Shown here in pieces: positions 54,964-62,445 of a stretch of 64,000 nt of DNA (position 1 is its first letter; the number at the start of each line of letters is the position of its first letter). A model generated the notes under the pieces. The model was not told the origin of the DNA. It saw nothing but the letters and a program-made list of their open reading frames with translations, and ran no database searches. The stretch comes from Bacteroidia bacterium. Lineage in GTDB: Bacteria > Bacteroidota > Bacteroidia > J057. The DNA is taken from the NCBI GenBank assembly GCA_041391665.1, contig JAWKNO010000001.1:620001-684000 (forward strand). Reading direction: 5' to 3'. Position numbers and translations under genes: made by a program.

Positions 54964-57645
54964 TTATTTGTTCAGAATATTTTCGTAGTACTGGATATAG
55001 TCCTCCATTCTTTTCTGGCCGTAGGCTACTTTGAAGTTTGTATGGGAGATATAGAAGATTTTTTCATCTCCGCTGGAAATAATCGTTTTGGAAGCATTGT
55101 CTGCCAGGAAATCCTGAATGTATTTTTTTGCATCCTCAACAGTTTTGAAGCTGCTGATATAAGGAAGAAGATGCGTTTGTTGATATAAGAATGTAAAGAC
55201 TTTCAGCCCCATTGCATCATAGTGGACTTTGTTGAAGTCGGCAATTTGTGTATTTGCGTCAGTCTTTGACACCTTGTTTTTATCAACAAAAATCAGGACA
55301 AAGATTTTGTCGGTAGGTTTGATTTTATCTGTAAAACCTTTGAACGCCTCATTGGAGGGGTCTGCAGATTCGGTCAGGGAAGCTCCGCTGACAGTTTCGC
55401 CCTTACTTGTAGCGGGGACACCCGTTTTGAGGTAGTTGAGGGTTTTTTGGGCCAGTGGCGCAACTTCTGATTGAGGGTAAGTAGTTACAAGATAGGTGAG
55501 GGTTTTTGCCAGACTATCTTTTTGTCCCAGATATCCATAGGACATTCCTTTTATATAATAGAGTTTGGCAAAATCGATTTCCGGGTTACTGTGAAACTGT
55601 TCGTTTGTAAGTAAGAAGTCGCTGAAGCCGATGGACGTTTCAAATTGACGGGTGGAATAGGCATTAAATAGGCCGTCATAGGCAAATGCATAATCCAGAA
55701 TATCCCTTTTCAGTTCCCGGGGATCTTTATTCAGAATGAGATAGGCATAGACGGTCTCCGGATGTTCGTTGAGAATATAATTTTTATGAACTTCTGATAT
55801 TGGACTTCGCTTTAGATTGTAGAGACCGTAGAGAGAATAACGGGCCCGGAGGGTATATTCGGAGTTTTCGTAGCGATCCAGCAATGTTTCAAGAGTTTTG
55901 ATGGCTGAATCATTTTCGTTGAGTTTTTGTGCGTACAACTGTCCCAGATTGTACATAGCTTCTTCGATCTTCGCATTGGCGACAGCTATCCCTTCCTCAT
56001 CTTTGGGAATATCTTTATAGTATTTGTATTTGTCTCCATATTGTTTGAGCAGTGTGCTGTCCACCTCTACAGGCTGTTTGTCTGCACCGGCATCAGGATC
56101 ACCAGCCATAGAGATATTGGACATTTTCTTACTTCTACGCCAGTTGTCTTCATTGATACGTTTGCCCCATACCTGTTCAAACTGGAGCTTACCACTGGAT
56201 ACTGCGGCAGGGTTGTCAAAATACCAGACACCGCCCTGACTTTGTTTGGCCCGGTTGCCCTGATCCTGAAATTGTTGAAGTGCCGGATTATAGAAATTGT
56301 TATTGGGCGAATTCATTTCTTTCAGCATTCGCTCCTGCTCTTCTTCCTGTTTGCGTTTTTCTTCAGCTACGAGGCGGTTGATGAGGGCATCGAGGGTGTC
56401 AGCGGGAAGCGTGGACAGCCAAAGCATACTGTCCTGATAAGAGATGGTATTTTTATAATTGATGTAATCTTTGAGGGTAGCTGCGAGGGTGGTGATTTCT
56501 TTATATTCGGGAGCTTTAGGGGTGATGGCCGTAGCAGCACTGTCGTAATAAGTTTGGGCCTGGGTATAGTTTTGAAAGTCAAAGAAGTAGATCTGGCCGA
56601 TCTTAAAGTAAGAAAGGGCCTTTTGACGCTGATTGCTGAGGTTGGCGCGGATCGATTCCTTGAGATAGTCAATCGCACCCTTCAGATTTTCCTTTTTGAT
56701 TTCAAGCAGAGCAAATTCGTAGTAAACCTGATCTCTGTATTCAAAGTTTTTTTCATCTTTCAGCAGTTTGGTGAGATATTTATTGACTTCATCATCGTCA
56801 TCCTTACCCTTCTGAAACTCTACGTAAAGGCGGGCAATCTTTATTTTGGAAGAAAAAGTCAGGCTATAATCTGCGCTAAACTTTTCTACCAACATATAAT
56901 TTTCGAGTGCTTTGGGATATTCTTTGGTTTCGGAAAATAATTGACCGAGCAGGAAATGAGCCCGTGCGCGGCGGAGGTTATCTTTGATATAGATGACATT
57001 TTCAGAAAGGATTTTTGCTGCTTTTTTATAATCCTTATCCTGAATGGCGAGGCGGGTACGGAAAAGAGAAAGGTCAGCCTCAAGATCTGCGTCAATATAG
57101 ACCGTATCATTGTTGATAAGTTCCTTATCGAGAATTGTTTTGGTCATTTCCGAATTTTCCATCATATAATGGGTTTTAGCAATCCAGAAATGCACCTCCG
57201 GTACGAGGCGGGAGTCAGGGAAAGTTTCGAGGATATAATCGAAATTTTCCATGGCGAGGGTATAGTTTTGGCGGTAAAACCAACTTTTACCATTGAGCAG
57301 ACGGCAGTCATCTATCCAGTCCCCGTTGGGGTGTTTGAACATGACAGCATCATTTTTTTTGATGATGGTTTCAAAATCAGAAACGAAACTTTTTATTTCA
57401 TCCTCATTTCCATAATAAACAACCTCAATAAATCCCTGTTCAGGAAATTTGTATTGTTCTTCAAGTCGGGTTACTGTTTCTTTGAAAAGATAAGTGGCGT
57501 TGTAATACCCGTTAAAATAAGAAGTTGTATTATGGTATAACCGGGCGGTTACTGTATCTTTTTCTTTACTACAGGAAAACACAGCCAGCAGCAAGATTAT
57601 TGGCAGAAATTTTGTAAATTTGCGAAATACGGAAGACACCGTCAT
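54964..57645 (-). CDS. porW: Type IX secretion lipoprotein PorW/SprE
   Basis: The 893-residue lipoprotein has a signal ending LLAVFSC. It matches PorW/SprE in having YHNTTSYFNGYYNA directly after the signal, KHPNGDWIDDCRLLNGKSWFYR, and many TPR-like repeats. The C-terminal SPOR-like-looking segment VEDAKKYIQDFLAD is also typical. PorW connects the GldKN ring to the outer membrane translocon. It is at a different locus from gldKLMN. A TATATTTG promoter element precedes it. A divergent M23 peptidase gene lies 74 bases upstream. Confidence 0.9.
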   Translation of the reverse strand: MTVSSVFRKFTKFLPIILLLAVFSCSKEKDTVTARLYHNTTSYFNGYYNATYLFKETVTRLEEQYKFPEQGFIEVVYYGNEDEIKSFVSDFETIIKKNDAVMFKHPNGDWIDDCRLLNGKSWFYRQNYTLAMENFDYILETFPDSRLVPEVHFWIAKTHYMMENSEMTKTILDKELINNDTVYIDADLEADLSLFRTRLAIQDKDYKKAAKILSENVIYIKDNLRRARAHFLLGQLFSETKEYPKALENYMLVEKFSADYSLTFSSKIKIARLYVEFQKGKDDDDEVNKYLTKLLKDEKNFEYRDQVYYEFALLEIKKENLKGAIDYLKESIRANLSNQRQKALSYFKIGQIYFFDFQNYTQAQTYYDSAATAITPKAPEYKEITTLAATLKDYINYKNTISYQDSMLWLSTLPADTLDALINRLVAEEKRKQEEEQERMLKEMNSPNNNFYNPALQQFQDQGNRAKQSQGGVWYFDNPAAVSSGKLQFEQVWGKRINEDNWRRSKKMSNISMAGDPDAGADKQPVEVDSTLLKQYGDKYKYYKDIPKDEEGIAVANAKIEEAMYNLGQLYAQKLNENDSAIKTLETLLDRYENSEYTLRARYSLYGLYNLKRSPISEVHKNYILNEHPETVYAYLILNKDPRELKRDILDYAFAYDGLFNAYSTRQFETSIGFSDFLLTNEQFHSNPEIDFAKLYYIKGMSYGYLGQKDSLAKTLTYLVTTYPQSEVAPLAQKTLNYLKTGVPATSKGETVSGASLTESADPSNEAFKGFTDKIKPTDKIFVLIFVDKNKVSKTDANTQIADFNKVHYDAMGLKVFTFLYQQTHLLPYISSFKTVEDAKKYIQDFLADNASKTIISSGDEKIFYISHTNFKVAYGQKRMEDYIQYYENILNK

Positions 57646-57683
57646 GACTTGAGTTTATCAATGGTTAAGAAAAGTAAACTGGT

Positions 57684-57691
57684 CAAATATA
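57684..57691 (-). promoter_or_regulatory. Putative promoter of porW
   Basis: A perfect TATATTTG on the minus strand lies 38 bases upstream of the porW start, so the leader would be about 30 bases. The -33 element is unclear. Confidence 0.42.
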
Positions 57692-57719
57692 CTTAATTTC
57701 AGCCTCAAGCTAAGAGCAT

Positions 57720-58673
57720 ATGTTACGAAACTTTTACAGGCGGATTCAGGCGAGGCTCATGAAGCAATACAGGGTTGAGTTGATTGATGACATTACCCTT
57801 TCTCAATCAAAGCAGTTCCTGTTAAAACCTATAACGGTAGTATGGATTGCAGCGTTGCTGTTTATCCTGATTGTTGGTGGAACTGCTGCATTATTTATTT
57901 ATACGCCAAGCTTTCATCAACTGATTCCCGGTTACAAAAATCCGGAAGAGTTTGCGGAAGAGCGGCAGGAAATGGCGACTCAGCTTGCGGAGATGGAGGA
58001 TCAGATAGAGCGATGGACTACTTATGTAGCCAGTTTCAGAAAGCTGGCCGGGGTAGAGGGGGACTCTATACCGGTATTTAGCGAGGACAGACTGGATTCG
58101 ATGCGAGTAGTCAGCGAGGAGGCGATGCATAAGCGGCAGGAAGAAGAAGCTTTGGAGGAGAGTGAGACGGTATTGCCGGCCGTAGAAAAAAGGGAAATAA
58201 CGCCGGAAAAAGTGGTGGAAACAACCCATGAATCCAAGCCTAAAATTGTCTATGTATCGGATACGCAAAGCGGCAACGGCCATTCACGGCATTACCCGCT
58301 GATGCAGAATCTTTTTTCCCCGATTACAGGAGAAATTCGCAAATCTTTTGATGAATCAAGTGCGCATTATGGCGTAGATATTGTAGCAGAAGAAAATACG
58401 CTGATTCGCTCAGTTGCCGATGGATTTGTGATAATCTCAGAGTATTCGGACGACAATGGATGGGTGATCGGTGTTGCGAGTGCAGAAAATGTAGTTACAT
58501 TCTATAAACACAACAGCAGATTGCTTAAAGACGCCGGAACTTATGTGTATGCCGGAGAGCCTATTGCAGTGATCGGGAATACGGGAGAAAATTCTACCGG
58601 CCCCCATCTTCATCTGGAATTGTGGCGGCAGGGCAGGCCCGTAGATCCTACCAACTACATCGAATTTAATTAA
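57720..58673 (+). CDS. M23 family peptidase (LytM-type)
   Basis: The 317-residue protein has a single N-terminal transmembrane segment (WIAALLFILIVGGTAALF) and a coiled-coil-like region (about 75-120). A Glu-rich linker follows, then an M23 domain with zinc ligands in HYGVDIV and HLHLEL. The third conserved His lies in the KHNSR region. It cleaves peptidoglycan cross-links in the periplasm or, with a bactofilin partner, shapes the wall. The bactofilin gene starts 15 bases later, a pairing also known from other bacteria. Confidence 0.9.
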   Translation: MLRNFYRRIQARLMKQYRVELIDDITLSQSKQFLLKPITVVWIAALLFILIVGGTAALFIYTPSFHQLIPGYKNPEEFAEERQEMATQLAEMEDQIERWTTYVASFRKLAGVEGDSIPVFSEDRLDSMRVVSEEAMHKRQEEEALEESETVLPAVEKREITPEKVVETTHESKPKIVYVSDTQSGNGHSRHYPLMQNLFSPITGEIRKSFDESSAHYGVDIVAEENTLIRSVADGFVIISEYSDDNGWVIGVASAENVVTFYKHNSRLLKDAGTYVYAGEPIAVIGNTGENSTGPHLHLELWRQGRPVDPTNYIEFN

Positions 58674-58688
58674 TAACCAGCCAAAAGC

Positions 58689-59180
58689 ATGTTTGGAAAC
58701 AAAAACGAAAACAATCGTCCAAAAGTGAATCCCTCTAGCTCTAACCCCGAAGGAAGAAGAAATATCATCTCTGAAGGTACCGTCGTTGTTGGTAATATCA
58801 ACGCAGAAGGTGACCTCCGTGTAGAAGGTAAAGTCATAGGTACCCTGGTTTGTAATTCTAAACTGGTGGTAAGTGGCACAGGTTATATCGAAGGTAGCGT
58901 TGACGCCCGGATTGCCACCGTAGAAGGTGAAATCAAAGGGAATGTCGTTACCCGCGAATTGTTGACCATTGATAAAACCGGAAAAATATTCGGTGATATC
59001 TTTACGCAGAAGCTGGTTGTTCAAATGGGTGCTATCTTCACCGGAAGCAGCAAAATGGCTGAAGCCGCAAAAGATAAACTCACCGAAACGCAACCCCGTG
59101 CAAAAGATTTGCTCGCCAAATCAAGCGCTCGTCCGGTTCAACAGCCTCAGCCAGTAGAAAAGATGGGCAAAGCCAGCTAA
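58689..59180 (+). CDS. Bactofilin (polymer-forming cytoskeletal protein)
   Basis: The 163-residue protein has the bactofilin beta-helix core: SEGTVVVGNINAEGDLRVEG, KLVVSGTGYIEG, KGNVVTRELLTID, GKIFGDIFTQKLVV. It has disordered N- and C-terminal tails rich in charged residues and Pro/Gln. Bactofilins polymerise without nucleotide and scaffold cell-wall enzymes. Adjacent to the M23 peptidase gene it probably recruits that enzyme. Confidence 0.92.
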   Translation: MFGNKNENNRPKVNPSSSNPEGRRNIISEGTVVVGNINAEGDLRVEGKVIGTLVCNSKLVVSGTGYIEGSVDARIATVEGEIKGNVVTRELLTIDKTGKIFGDIFTQKLVVQMGAIFTGSSKMAEAAKDKLTETQPRAKDLLAKSSARPVQQPQPVEKMGKAS

Positions 59181-59229
59181 CTTTGGCAAAAATCCATTGG
59201 CTTTCGGCTGAAGGAAGATCTAAGGCTTC

Positions 59230-59433
59230 ATGAAAGACAAAAGATCACCCTATCAGGAATATCTAAGATATACAGGCCTGGGTTTTGAAATCCTGGCCTG
59301 CATTCTTTTATTTGTTGGAGCAGGTTATGGCCTGGATACATGGGCAGGAACAGAAAAACCCTGGTTTATGCTGGTTCTTTCCATTGCCGGGTGTGCCGCT
59401 GCCATTTTTCTTGCCATCCGAAAGTTTAAATAA
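59230..59433 (+). CDS. AtpZ/AtpI family small membrane protein
   Basis: The 67-residue protein has two transmembrane helices (GFEILACILLFVGAGYGLD and WFMLVLSIAGCAAAIFLAI), the AtpZ/AtpI pattern. AtpZ with AtpI is associated with ATP synthase assembly and ion (magnesium/calcium) handling in other bacteria. It opens the atp gene cluster, 49 bases after the bactofilin gene. Confidence 0.85.
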   Translation: MKDKRSPYQEYLRYTGLGFEILACILLFVGAGYGLDTWAGTEKPWFMLVLSIAGCAAAIFLAIRKFK

Positions 59434-59466
59434 ATATTCCTCCTCGTCATCTCCCAAACAACGCCT

Positions 59467-59841
59467 GTGTCGATACCTGTTTTTATTGTAAGAGCTGCCC
59501 TGATTGCATTATTTTTAATGCTTACGGGTTATGTCATCACAATCCTTTGGCTTCCTCAAATAAGCCTGGGTGCTGTAATTTCCGGTATTCTGGTCAGTTT
59601 TCTTACAGGGGTTACCGCTTACAGTATTACTTTCACAGGCTTGCAAAAGACTACCGGCAAGTTTGTGACTTTTCTGATTTTGGGGATGATGGCGAAGATG
59701 TTGGTCGGGATTGTTCTGGTAATAATTATGGCGGTAGGATACCGGACAATGATCATAGAATACGTAACTTCTTATTTCCTTTCATATTTTATTTTGACTG
59801 CGTTTGAAGTTTATGGGTTAATGCGTAAATTGCGCGCCTAA
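59467..59841 (+). CDS. AtpI-like membrane protein of the ATP synthase operon
   Basis: The 124-residue protein starts at GTG and has four hydrophobic helices. It shows only general similarity to AtpI/UncI proteins. Its place between the atpZ-like gene and atpB, 33 bases before atpB, is the strongest support. It could help insert the c-ring, as AtpI does, but this is inferred from position. Confidence 0.7.
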   Translation: MSIPVFIVRAALIALFLMLTGYVITILWLPQISLGAVISGILVSFLTGVTAYSITFTGLQKTTGKFVTFLILGMMAKMLVGIVLVIIMAVGYRTMIIEYVTSYFLSYFILTAFEVYGLMRKLRA

Positions 59842-59873
59842 ATTGATATGACGGCTGTAAACGCAGAAAATAT

Positions 59874-61022
59874 ATGCTGATGATTGTACGTAAGTCTTTC
59901 ATACTTACACTCTTATGCCTTGTCTCAAGCGTTTTTGTATTTGCTGACGACGGAAACGCGACAGAAGAGTTTGACGCTTCGGAAACGATTCTTCACCACG
60001 TCCTGGACACACACGACTGGCATATTACAGATATTCCTTCGGGAAAGGACGAACATGGGAAAACCCATTATATACCGGTAGCCCTCCATCTTCCATGGCT
60101 TTTCTATAGTAGCCGCGATGGGGTACAGTTTGTGGGCAGTACAGAAGGCCTGGCCGAAAAAGGTTATATGGCGCTGCATGATCACCTGTATCCGCTGAAA
60201 GCGGGCGTTACGCCGCCAGTGGACGCACACGGGCATGTGGATATGGACGAAAAAGCTTTTGAAGAGTGGGAAGTGGAAAATATAGATCATCATACGTCTG
60301 TATATGATTTTTCCATTACGAAAGCGAGCCTTCACATGATCATGGTGGGTATTGCAATGTTACTGGTTTTTAGTGCAGTTGCCCGTGGATATAAGAAAAA
60401 TGCCGGAAAAGCCCCATCGGGTATCCAGTCGATGTTTGAGCCGATCATCGTGTTTATCCGCGATGAAGTGGCAAAACCTTATCTCCACGACAAGACATCC
60501 CGTTTTTTGCCATATCTGCTAAGCTTGTTTTTCTTTATCTGGTTTTCCAATCTTTTTGGTCTTACGCCCTTCAATTCGAATGTGATGGGTAATATTTCAG
60601 TTACAGCCGCACTTGCTGTGCTGACATTTTTGTTGATCAATTTTAACGGAACGAAAGATTACTGGGTACATATTTTTAATACCCCCGGCGTACCCTGGGT
60701 GCTGAAATTTGGTATCCCCTTGATGCCCATTGTGGAAATCATCGGCGTTTTTACCAAGCCATTTGCGCTAATGATTCGTCTTTTTGCCAACATTTCCGCG
60801 GGACACTTTATGGTGCTTTCCCTGGTATGTATGATTTTTATTTTGGGAAAAAATGGTGCCCAGCCCGGCGGAGCCTTTGGTATCATGCCGCTTTCTTTCG
60901 CATTTACAACCGCAATTTTTGTACTGGAAATGGTGGTAGCCATTATCCAGGCATACATATTTACTTTGTTGACCACGGTGTTTGTCGGAATGGCTCTGGA
61001 GTCTCACGATGACCACCATTGA
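59874..61022 (+). CDS. atpB: F-type ATP synthase subunit a
   Basis: At 382 residues this subunit is longer than the usual 240-270 because of an N-terminal signal-like segment (SFILTLLCLVSSVFVFADDG) and a periplasmic extension of about 120 residues, typical of Bacteroidota. The transmembrane part includes FALMIRLFANISAGHFMV with the essential arginine facing the c-ring. It forms the proton half-channels. The operon order is B-E-F-H-A, with atpE 36 bases on. Confidence 0.95.
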   Translation: MLMIVRKSFILTLLCLVSSVFVFADDGNATEEFDASETILHHVLDTHDWHITDIPSGKDEHGKTHYIPVALHLPWLFYSSRDGVQFVGSTEGLAEKGYMALHDHLYPLKAGVTPPVDAHGHVDMDEKAFEEWEVENIDHHTSVYDFSITKASLHMIMVGIAMLLVFSAVARGYKKNAGKAPSGIQSMFEPIIVFIRDEVAKPYLHDKTSRFLPYLLSLFFFIWFSNLFGLTPFNSNVMGNISVTAALAVLTFLLINFNGTKDYWVHIFNTPGVPWVLKFGIPLMPIVEIIGVFTKPFALMIRLFANISAGHFMVLSLVCMIFILGKNGAQPGGAFGIMPLSFAFTTAIFVLEMVVAIIQAYIFTLLTTVFVGMALESHDDHH

Positions 61023-61058
61023 TTTTGTATTCAATAACCATATTTAAATAATTTCCTT

Positions 61059-61298
61059 ATGGGAACTTTCGGAATTTTAGGCGCAGGTATCGGAGCAGGT
61101 TTAGCTGCTATCGGTGCAGGTATGGGAATCGGCCGCCTGGCGGCTTCTACGGTTGAGTCTATTGCTCGTCAACCTGAAGCTTCCGGCGATATCCGCGGAG
61201 CAATGATCCTTACAGCAGCTTTCATTGAAGGTGTTGCGCTGTTGGGTGAAGTTGTTTGTCTGCTGATTGTATTCCTTAACCCTCAGGGAGTCGCTTAA
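61059..61298 (+). CDS. atpE: F-type ATP synthase subunit c
   Basis: The 79-residue hairpin has the glycine-rich first helix (GAGIGAGLAAIGAGMGIG) and the second helix with the ion-binding carboxylate E57 in AAFIEGVALLGE; a second glutamate, E64, lies two turns on. The loop contains RQPE. It forms the rotating c-ring. A strong hairpin lies directly downstream. Confidence 0.96.
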   Translation: MGTFGILGAGIGAGLAAIGAGMGIGRLAASTVESIARQPEASGDIRGAMILTAAFIEGVALLGEVVCLLIVFLNPQGVA

Positions 61299-61306
61299 GG
61301 CAACAT

Positions 61307-61340
61307 GCAGGAAGTCAGGGGAATGCCCTGACTTCTCTGC
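61307..61340 (+). promoter_or_regulatory. Stem-loop between atpE and atpF
   Basis: Arms GCAGGAAGTCAGGG (61307-61320) and CCCTGACTTCTCTGC (61326-61340) pair over 14 bases with one bulged T and a five-base loop. No T run follows, so it is likely an mRNA-stabilising or partial attenuator element rather than a full terminator. Confidence 0.6.
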
Positions 61341-61380
61341 TACATTTCAGATTTAAGTTGATACATTAATATATACAGAG

Positions 61381-61875
61381 ATGGCATTACTGACCCCCCA
61401 GTTGGGATTATTCGCCTGGACCCTGATCATATTCCTTGTTTTCTTTTTTCTGCTCAGGAAAATGGCATGGAAACCTATCCTCAATGCACTGAAAGAGCGT
61501 GAGGATACCATTGAAAACTCACTCCGGCAGGCAGAACAGGCTCGCCTGGAAATGCAGAAACTCACCTCCGACAATGAGGCTCTTCTGAAAGAAGCGCGTG
61601 CCGAACGCGATAAAATCATCAAGGAGGCCAATACGCTGCGCGATCAGATTGTCTCAGAGGCCCGCAAAGCGGCTGCCGAAGCGGAAGCCAAAGAGCGTGA
61701 AAAAACAAAGCAGCAGATTGAAGCAGAAAAACGCGCCGCCATTGCAGAAATTAAAGAAACATCCGCTGCAATTGCAGTTGAAGTAGCCGAGAAAATCCTG
61801 CGTAGGGCGTTTGATGACAAACCTGTACAGGAAGCTTATGCGCGTCAGTTGATCGGTGATTTGAAAGAAAATTAA
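61381..61875 (+). CDS. atpF: F-type ATP synthase subunit b
   Basis: The 164-residue subunit has one N-terminal membrane helix (LFAWTLIIFLVFFFLLRKM) and a long, highly charged coiled coil with repeated Glu/Ala/Arg (such as KEREDTIENSLRQAEQARLE). It forms the peripheral stalk that holds F1 stationary. atpH begins 5 bases after its stop. Confidence 0.94.
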   Translation: MALLTPQLGLFAWTLIIFLVFFFLLRKMAWKPILNALKEREDTIENSLRQAEQARLEMQKLTSDNEALLKEARAERDKIIKEANTLRDQIVSEARKAAAEAEAKEREKTKQQIEAEKRAAIAEIKETSAAIAVEVAEKILRRAFDDKPVQEAYARQLIGDLKEN

Positions 61876-61880
61876 TTCCC

Positions 61881-62426
61881 ATGGTTGAAGATCGGATTGG
61901 CTACAGATACGCAAACGCCGTATTTAAACTTGCGGAAGAGCGGAATATGATTCCTGCGGTAAAAGAAGACATGGCGCTTATTCTGGATATTCATACGAAT
62001 AACAGAGACTTCGCCAACTTCCTGAAGACGCCCATCGTGTCTTCTCCTGCCAAAGAAAAAATCATCAAGAAAGTCTTTGCGGGAAGGCTGAAGACGGAAA
62101 TCGTGGATCACCTGGTCCAGCTGATTACCAAAAAAGGCCGGGAAATGTATTTACCCGCTACAGCCTCTTCATTCCTTGCGATTTGCGATAAATATTATGG
62201 TGTTGTCAGAGGAAAACTCATCTCTGCTTCCGTCCTTGACAAGGCTACTGTAGCTGCGATCAAGGCAGAAGTGGAAAAAGAAACAGGCGGCACATTTGAA
62301 ATGGAACAGGAAGTGGATCCTGCCCTTATCGGCGGATTTGTACTCAATATGGGTGACAACCTCTTCGACGGAAGTGTTGTTACGGCCCTAAGAAAGATAA
62401 AACAAGAATTTTCAAAGAATAACTAA
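61881..62426 (+). CDS. atpH: F-type ATP synthase subunit delta
   Basis: The 181-residue subunit matches OSCP/delta: GYRYANAVFKLAEERN at the N-terminus, then LKTPIVSSPAKEKII, and the C-terminal DPALIGGFVLNMGDNLFDGSV. It caps F1 and attaches the peripheral stalk. atpA follows after 19 bases. Confidence 0.95.
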   Translation: MVEDRIGYRYANAVFKLAEERNMIPAVKEDMALILDIHTNNRDFANFLKTPIVSSPAKEKIIKKVFAGRLKTEIVDHLVQLITKKGREMYLPATASSFLAICDKYYGVVRGKLISASVLDKATVAAIKAEVEKETGGTFEMEQEVDPALIGGFVLNMGDNLFDGSVVTALRKIKQEFSKNN

Positions 62427-62445
62427 CCAAAGAAATATTAAAGAT

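Noticed and set aside
55927..56940. Long open frame of 337 codons on the plus strand
   Set aside because: It is antisense to porW, whose family signatures and repeats are clear. The frame is rich in Phe/Ile/Val from the reverse complement of Lys/Asp/Asn codons.
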